43,844 nucleotides of DNA from assembly GCA_020630495.1 (NCBI GenBank), contig JAHDBH010000013.1, positions 5,820-49,663 of the forward strand. The letters are read 5' to 3'. Positions 38,901 to 43,844 of this stretch are shown piece after piece (the stretch's first letter is position 1; each line of letters begins with the position of its first letter). The notes below the pieces were generated by a model, which was given only the letters and a program-made list of their open reading frames with translations, did not search any database and was not told where the DNA came from. Source of the DNA: Saprospiraceae bacterium (GTDB lineage: Bacteria; Bacteroidota; Bacteroidia; Chitinophagales; Saprospiraceae). Both the position numbers and the translations under genes were made by a program.

Positions 38901-41900
38901 TTTGGGTACTCAATCCATTTATAGATGTAGATGGCGAAGGGAATGTGCCAAGCTCTGGTGAGCTTTATTTTAATCTAGGAAATGTATCAGAGGATATCCT
39001 ACGAGACTCACGGATGTTTTTTGAAAATGGCCTACCACGAGCTGAAGGTACGAGTCGTACGGATACTACGACATGGAGTAGAATTCCAATCGTCACTAAT
39101 GTGATTGACGCATTTTCTAATGTGGAGGCAGATCGTGAGGCTCAGGATGTAGGCCTCGACGGAGTGGACGATGGTGGTGAGCGTATCGTCTACCGAGACT
39201 ATGTCGACGCCATCGATAATTCTCCGCTTTCTGCTGATGTAAAGTCGCAGTTGCTCATGGATGTGAGCAATGATAATTACCGCTGGTTTAGGAATCCAGC
39301 CTTTAATGCAAGTAGCACCATATTTGAGCGATATCGAGACTTTAATAATACACAGGGTAATTCGCGATCGCCCATGACGGGGGGTAATCTGGTAGAAGCA
39401 GGAACGAATATTCCAGATGCTGAGGATATCGATGAAGACAATTCCCTGTCAGAGTCAGAAGCGTACTTTGAGTATCGTATACCGCTCGAGCGTACGGCGG
39501 ATAATAAAGTGGCGATGAATGAATTTATCACGGATGTCCTCGAAGTAGAGGATGTAAATCGTGCCGATCGTACGTGGTATAGATTCAGAGTGCCGATCAG
39601 AAAGCCTACCAGCAAGGTGGGTGGAATACAAGATTTCAGATCCATCCGCTTTATGCGGATGTATCTCAAGGGATTTGATCAGCAGACGACTTTGCGATTT
39701 GCTTCGCTAGAGCTTGTGAGAAGTCAGTGGCGAGAGTTTGTCTCGGATAATAGTTGCCGTGGCGATGCATCGGCTGGCGGCGCGGAGTTTGGAATCGACG
39801 CCGTCAATATCGAGGAAAACTCTGATAGAACTCCATGGAACTACACAGTGCCGCCTGGAATACAGCGAGAAAATCAGATAGGTCAGTTTAATAATATTCT
39901 GCAAAATGAGCAGTCCTTATCTCTAAGCGTCTGCGACTTGCCTGATGGATGTGCTCGGGCGGCCTACAAGCGGCTAGGTCTAGATATGCGATTCTACGAG
40001 CGAATGCAACTTTTCATCCATGCAGAGTCAGAAATAGTAGGAGTCGACGATGGAGAATTTGCTGCTGTGATCAGGCTCGGGAGTGATATGACACTCAACT
40101 ACTACGAGTACACGATTCCTCTTGCGCTATCAAGAGGCAGTGATCCCTCGGACATAAATGAAATATGGAAAGATGAAAACTTTGTGGATGTTGCTCTGGA
40201 TGTGCTAAGACAACTCAAGATCAGGCGAGACGAGATGGGAATAGACCCTGCCACAAGATATACGGAGGAATACATTCCAGATCCCAATGATCCAGATCGA
40301 TTACCGCATACCATTACTGTAGTAGGTCGACCAAACCTCGCCGAGATAGAAACTACATATCTCGCTTTACGCAATGTGTTTGATGGTCCTAATGGTGATG
40401 CTCTACCAGATGGCGCCTGTGTGGATGTGTGGTTTAATGAATTTAGGCTGGTGGGGCTCGATGAAAAAGGTGGAGTGGCTGCGCTTGCCCGAGTGAATAT
40501 GGAACTTGCAGACCTAGGAAATCTGACCTTGGCTGGAAATTACAGCGGATTTGGCTTCGGTGCCTTGGATCAAAAAATCAACGAACGGAGCCGAGATGAA
40601 ATCATAGAGTATGACGTGAGCACCAATCTTGAGTTGAGTAAATTCATTCCAGGAGAGACACGGCTGCGCGTACCATTTTATGCTCAGGTGTCTAACAGTA
40701 CTAGCAACCCGCAGTATGATCCTTATGATAGAGATATCACACTTAAAGAAAAGCTCAATTCTGATATCAGCCAAGCGGATAAGGATAGCATCAAGGACAT
40801 ATCCCAGACGGTCACTACGGTGAAAGCTATCAATTTCACCAATGTGAGGATAGAGCCTAATCCTGAGAGAAAGCAAAACCCACTGAGCGTATCAAATTTC
40901 AGTGCCACCTACGCATATAGTGATACGGAGCGAAGAGACCCACTCATAGAAAGCGAGCAGATCAAAAGGTATAAGGGAACGCTGGATTATAATTATTCCC
41001 TGCGGCCCAAATATATCGAACCATTGAAGAAAGTCTCAGAAAGCGATTGGCTTGGTTTGTTTACCAATATCAATTTTAATCCTATACCCAATCGAATAGG
41101 CTTTAGCACCACGCTGGATAGACAGCTGGGTGAGACCACGCACAGATTTGCTGACCCGATTTACAAGACATTTTTTGATCGTAGATTTATCTGGGATAGA
41201 AGATATAATCTCAGTTGGGATCTAACAAAATCTCTGAAATTCGATTTTAGAGCAACTGCCAATAGCATCGTGGATGAGCCAGATGGCTATGAAGACAGGT
41301 CAGAGCTCAGACTTACGTCAAAAGAGGATCGACGTGATAGCGTACGGACTAATTTGAGAGACTTCGGACGTGTGCTGAATTATAATCATGCGATAGATGT
41401 CAACTATACGCTTCCTCTCAAGCATATTCCTGCACTCGACTGGATCACAGTACGAGGATCATATAATAGTACCTACAATTGGAATGCTGCTTCATTAAAA
41501 GTGCAGCAGCTCGGAAATGTGATACAAAACACTCAAGCGAGGCAAGCGTCTATAGACATGAACTTCCAGAAGCTTTACGGTAAGTCAAAGTTTCTCAAGG
41601 ATATCGACAGGCCATCTAGAGCATCCTCAAGACGATCTAGCCCGCGTACACGCGGTGCTTCTCGGGATGCAAAGGATAAAGAACCTGATGAAGATGTAGC
41701 TGACGGGAAGAAGCGTAGTAAAAAAGAGAATAAGGGCAAGGGAGTCAAGAGCCTCTTGCGACCCGTAATGCTGCTGAGGTCTGTGCGATTTAACTGGAGT
41801 GAGCAACTAGGAACAACTGTACCTGGATTCTTGCCGACCACAAAGTTCTTTGGCATGGATCAAGGATTCAATGCACCTGGTCTAGGCTTTGTAGCAGGTT

Positions 41901-43207
41901 TCCAACCAGACTTAAATCCACAAAGCGATAACTACTGGCTGGATGAAGTGGGCGGAGAAGGTGGATGGATATCAAGCGATTTTTTCCAGAATCAAGAAGT
42001 CATACAGAATTATACACAGAACTACGACTTGAAAGTGTCGATAGAGCCTATCAATGATTTCAGGATAGACGTCACAGCGAGAAGCTCATTCACGCAAAAC
42101 TCGAGCCTGATTTATAAAAATATCGATAGCACCTTGACGGAGGGTCTGGTACAGTTTGAGACGAGAGCACCACGCCAGCTCGGATCCTACAATGCGTCTT
42201 TCCTCGCCTTGCACAATCTCTTTCAGGATGACGAGGAGCAGCTAGTAGAGTTGTTTGAGACTTTTAAGACGCTGCGGGAGGATGCATCAGCAGCTCTGCC
42301 CAATGTGCCCAATCCTGGACCGCACGCTACAGAGGAAGGCTACGTGAAAGGATATGGCTCACAGCAGCGTGAAGTATTACTCCCAGCTTTTGTGGCCGCC
42401 TATACTGGTAAGTCGATAGATGAAGTGGAGAATAAACTCTTTGACAGTAGGCCGAGGGTATTGCCTAAACCAAACTGGACGGTGAACTATGATGGCTTGA
42501 GTAAGATTAGCATTTTCAAAAATGTATTTCAGCGCGTGACGCTATCTCACGGCTACAATTCAGATATTCAGATCAATCAATACCAGAATAACCTAGATTT
42601 CAGACCATCATCTCCATTTATACTGGACGATGATCAGGACTATTATCACCAGTTTAGGATGGAGAATGTCACCATCACAGAGGCCTTTAATCCGCTGATT
42701 GCTATAGACATCACCACGCTGAATGACATGACTATAAACCTCAATGTCAATCGCGGAAGAGCCTTGGACTTGAGCTTGGGTACGGATTTATTTTTACGAG
42801 AGACACGCAATAGTGAGTTGACCTTTGGTTTTGGATACCTCATTAAAAATGTAGATATCGGATTCCTTACAGGGTCTAATAAGAAAAAGCGCGGTAGAGC
42901 AGGAAGGAACGATAGAAATGCCGACCCAAATAATATCAATCCGCAGGGTAATGATCTCAATATCACATTTGACCTTGGTATCAGAGACGATATCACGCTG
43001 AATCATCAGCTGATAGATGGCATAGAACCAGTACCCACTCGAGGACTGCGATCCGTGCGATGGTCGCCTGCAGTGGATTATCAGATGAATGAAAATGTCA
43101 ACTTGCGTCTGTTTCTAGATTACAGCAAGACTGAGCCTAAGACGTCCTTGAGCTTTCCCATCACGACAGTACAGGGAGGATTGACGGTCCGTCTTACTCT
43201 TAACTAG
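35918..43207 (+). CDS. sprA: SprA/Sov, outer-membrane translocon of the type IX secretion system
   Basis: A 2429-residue exported protein, close to the length of Flavobacterium SprA (about 2400). SprA (Sov) is a giant single-chain beta-barrel that moves type IX cargo across the outer membrane and is needed for gliding in some species. The signal peptide (1-23, ending ASAS) precedes SprA-type N-terminal repeats with beta-strand patterns such as VDVTF-like GYDYQKVENPVLTL, RLRLTSVVSQQNTE and RVRILNDAYLQPGSNIRISFEDN. The C-terminus ends in an outer-membrane strand (GGLTVRLTLN). A highly charged, Ser/Arg/Lys-rich insert occupies about residues 1897-1945 and a shorter one lies near the C-terminus. 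The cargo-like protein at 14160-14984 is a probable client. Confidence 0.95.
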   Translation: MKNILFLLSTLLLLCLALPASASRGPELMVTEALSDTIKPRYGDFIYDPTENPFDLDDPKIVEKNVEYDPQTGLYLITEKIGDEYYRAPSYMTFREYMDWRAAQQETNYFRQLAGVQSEFKSVSGQLDPMASIDVNTDVADRLFGGSEITIKPQGNIDVTFGYDYQKVENPVLTLRNQVNRNFDFDMSIQMSVNGQIGEKMNLGFNYNTQATFDFENQLKLAYDSEQFSEDDIIKNIEAGNVSLPLKTSLIQGNQSLFGIRTDFQFGRLRLTSVVSQQNTEQQDIVIEGGSLISDFEVPVDQYDENRHFFLSHFNRESFEPALNCLPFVNSLFNITRIEVWITNDGRNSSSIRDVVPIADIGAYDRFTADDPERFILGAGAPVVDTGGRALPYNDVNTLFRDIINEPGARSIDNAVRSLTSAPFDFLQSKDFEKVQARKLNANEYTFHPKLGFISLNQQLRPDQVLGVAYEYTYNGRVFKVGEFADEEDGFQNDTLSVLYLKMLKSTTQRVDQPEWDLMMKNIYALGAFQIDEEDFKLDIYYDDPGEGNKRFIPGVGADNVPLLTVFKLDALNRQNDPRPDGIFDFVPGITIYPQTGRMMYPVLEPFGSFLEDRVPGAPEDLIFTELYDSTLVYAREQFNENRFTMRGQYKSGGTGAEISLNTFNLPQGSVRVRAGGQVLRENIDYEVDYGIGRVRILNDAYLQPGSNIRISFEDNTLFSLQRKTMLGVRADFDVNKHLVIGGTFLKLFERPFTQKVNIGDDPINNNIYGLDLNYSKEAPWLTRLVDGLPGVSTSAPSSISVEAEVAALKPGHSRAINVGEEKGGAVLIDDFEGAVSSLDLRVPANRWVLASAPRNSARASESPWREAELIADRAYGANRALLNWYRIDRIIRNNEAGPLGDNNNPYTMPIDQEEVFPNRARIPGQFSDIQTFDLTYYPDERGPYNFDVPGGIPGFTEGLTSEGKLSDPSTRWAGIMRRMDQNNFLRANFEFIEFWVLNPFIDVDGEGNVPSSGELYFNLGNVSEDILRDSRMFFENGLPRAEGTSRTDTTTWSRIPIVTNVIDAFSNVEADREAQDVGLDGVDDGGERIVYRDYVDAIDNSPLSADVKSQLLMDVSNDNYRWFRNPAFNASSTIFERYRDFNNTQGNSRSPMTGGNLVEAGTNIPDAEDIDEDNSLSESEAYFEYRIPLERTADNKVAMNEFITDVLEVEDVNRADRTWYRFRVPIRKPTSKVGGIQDFRSIRFMRMYLKGFDQQTTLRFASLELVRSQWREFVSDNSCRGDASAGGAEFGIDAVNIEENSDRTPWNYTVPPGIQRENQIGQFNNILQNEQSLSLSVCDLPDGCARAAYKRLGLDMRFYERMQLFIHAESEIVGVDDGEFAAVIRLGSDMTLNYYEYTIPLALSRGSDPSDINEIWKDENFVDVALDVLRQLKIRRDEMGIDPATRYTEEYIPDPNDPDRLPHTITVVGRPNLAEIETTYLALRNVFDGPNGDALPDGACVDVWFNEFRLVGLDEKGGVAALARVNMELADLGNLTLAGNYSGFGFGALDQKINERSRDEIIEYDVSTNLELSKFIPGETRLRVPFYAQVSNSTSNPQYDPYDRDITLKEKLNSDISQADKDSIKDISQTVTTVKAINFTNVRIEPNPERKQNPLSVSNFSATYAYSDTERRDPLIESEQIKRYKGTLDYNYSLRPKYIEPLKKVSESDWLGLFTNINFNPIPNRIGFSTTLDRQLGETTHRFADPIYKTFFDRRFIWDRRYNLSWDLTKSLKFDFRATANSIVDEPDGYEDRSELRLTSKEDRRDSVRTNLRDFGRVLNYNHAIDVNYTLPLKHIPALDWITVRGSYNSTYNWNAASLKVQQLGNVIQNTQARQASIDMNFQKLYGKSKFLKDIDRPSRASSRRSSPRTRGASRDAKDKEPDEDVADGKKRSKKENKGKGVKSLLRPVMLLRSVRFNWSEQLGTTVPGFLPTTKFFGMDQGFNAPGLGFVAGFQPDLNPQSDNYWLDEVGGEGGWISSDFFQNQEVIQNYTQNYDLKVSIEPINDFRIDVTARSSFTQNSSLIYKNIDSTLTEGLVQFETRAPRQLGSYNASFLALHNLFQDDEEQLVELFETFKTLREDASAALPNVPNPGPHATEEGYVKGYGSQQREVLLPAFVAAYTGKSIDEVENKLFDSRPRVLPKPNWTVNYDGLSKISIFKNVFQRVTLSHGYNSDIQINQYQNNLDFRPSSPFILDDDQDYYHQFRMENVTITEAFNPLIAIDITTLNDMTINLNVNRGRALDLSLGTDLFLRETRNSELTFGFGYLIKNVDIGFLTGSNKKKRGRAGRNDRNADPNNINPQGNDLNITFDLGIRDDITLNHQLIDGIEPVPTRGLRSVRWSPAVDYQMNENVNLRLFLDYSKTEPKTSLSFPITTVQGGLTVRLTLN

Positions 43208-43430
43208 TAGGATTCAATAGCGCATGACTTGACCGCTCAGAAGAGCGTGCGTGCGAGAGTAGTACAGCGATACTTGAGGAAATGTCTCTAAGAGTTTAGC
43301 GTGAAGTCTATAGTAGTGTTGTAGATATGGTCACTAGCTCGATGGGTGTTCTAGAAGTACCTTATGCTTATTGTGGCAATCTATCATGTTAGGATACGAT
43401 TTACAAAGCACCAACTGAAGAGTCTAGCGT
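43208..43430. other. Intergenic region between sprA and the tandem array
   Basis: No gene found. A small hairpin CGCTC-AGAA-GAGCG (about 43231-43244) shortly after the sprA stop lacks a T-run, so it is a poor terminator. Confidence 0.45.
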
Positions 43431-43844
43431 CTTACACTTAAGTGTAAGGTTTGGTCAGATGCATCCTTTGGTCGTGCAATGCCCAGGATAGGGCTTGATA
43501 TCACAGTGGTACACGGTGAAACTGTGCATCGAGAGCTGGGATTTTTAGGTTTACACCTAAGTGTAAAGTGTAATGTTAGTTGCAATTCTGCGGTCGTGCA
43601 ATGCCCAGGATAAGGCTTGATATTAGGTTAGCACGCGATCCACTGTGCGTCTAGGGCTAGGATTTTTTGAGTGTACTCCTAAGTGTAAAGTGTAATGTCA
43701 GTTGCAATTTTACGTCGTGCAATGCCCAGGATAGGGCTTGATATTCGATAGCACGCGATCCACTGTGCCTCTAGGGCTAGGATTTTTGGGTTTACACCTA
43801 AGTGTAAAGTGTAATGTTGGCTGCAATTTTACGTTGTGCAATGC
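43431..43844. repeat. Non-coding tandem repeat array, unit of about 120 bp
   Basis: Three full units and part of a fourth: 43431-43549 (119 bp), 43550-43671 (122), 43672-43790 (119), 43791 onward. Each starts with a dyad such as CTTACACTTAAGTGTAAG (perfect in unit 1) or TTTACACCTAAGTGTAAA, and contains GTGCAATGCCCAGGATA with a GCCC/GGGC hairpin, an arm ending CTGTGC, and GGGATTTTT or AGGATTTTT near the end. Units 2-4 are highly alike; unit 1, at the edge, is the most diverged. Unit lengths are not multiples of three apart and all frames hold stops, so this is not a protein repeat. The array continues past the window. Function unknown. Confidence 0.85.

Noticed and set aside
35918-43207. Many antisense frames of 60-130 codons within sprA
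   Set aside because: They are shadows of one very long, well-supported coding frame.
43431-43844. CRISPR array or integron attC array
   Set aside because: Units of about 120 bp are repeated whole, without unique spacers, and the attC core motifs are not evident; no integrase or cas gene is in the window.
1-43844. tRNA or rRNA genes
   Set aside because: No cloverleaf with a TTCRA-type arm or rRNA-like stretch was found in the intergenic regions.

Overview
The window comes from a Bacteroidota chromosome. Evidence is the fused MurF-alanine racemase, a full-length SprA translocon next to ruvA, a protein with a type IX secretion sorting domain, DUF4837- and DUF6134-like envelope proteins, and -7 boxes of the form TANNTTTG before several genes. 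The proteins look like a Saprospiria/Cytophagia-grade lineage, but I cannot place it more finely. Most of the window is ordinary chromosomal core; no tRNA, rRNA, CRISPR array or intact transposase gene was seen.

Layout. 1-1561 (minus): mutL, cut by the window edge, with a small membrane protein gene upstream. 1678-3561 (plus): a long, divergent PurF-like protein. 3562-5991 (minus): an overlapping trio of M42 aminopeptidase, pterin carbinolamine dehydratase and methionine-type aminotransferase. 6052-7545 (plus): a Wzx-like flippase. 7550-11706 (minus): a secreted DUF6134-like protein, a periplasmic TlpA-type thioredoxin protein and a cytoplasmic TPR protein. 12015-13432 (minus): an ECF sigma operon with a one-pass membrane protein and a Spy/CpxP-like periplasmic protein. 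13573-19356 (plus): PlsC-type acyltransferase, a CxxCH-containing T9SS cargo protein, ligA, a MoxR ATPase and a DUF4837 lipoprotein. 19399-24031 (minus): a tightly coupled five-gene envelope operon led by a CsgG-like protein, largely of unknown function. 24300-24648: a 349-bp non-coding element with perfect 15-bp terminal inverted repeats. 24759-26612 (minus): htpG with a strong terminator. 26690-26816 (plus): a sigma-54-type promoter followed about 60 nt later by an intrinsic terminator, a candidate small RNA gene. 27197-35076 (minus): purD, murF-alr and three SurA/PpiD-type periplasmic folding factors, all overlapping. 35224-43207 (plus): ruvA and sprA. 43431 to the end: a non-coding tandem array with a unit of about 120 bp that runs out of the window.

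How the parts fit. Envelope biogenesis dominates: precursor ligation and D-Ala supply (MurF-Alr), outer-membrane protein folding (three parvulin-type proteins), export across the outer membrane (SprA) and a probable SprA client (14160-14984). The least explained pieces are the sigma-54/small RNA module, the CsgG-like operon and the terminal tandem array; these are the best candidates for undescribed biology.
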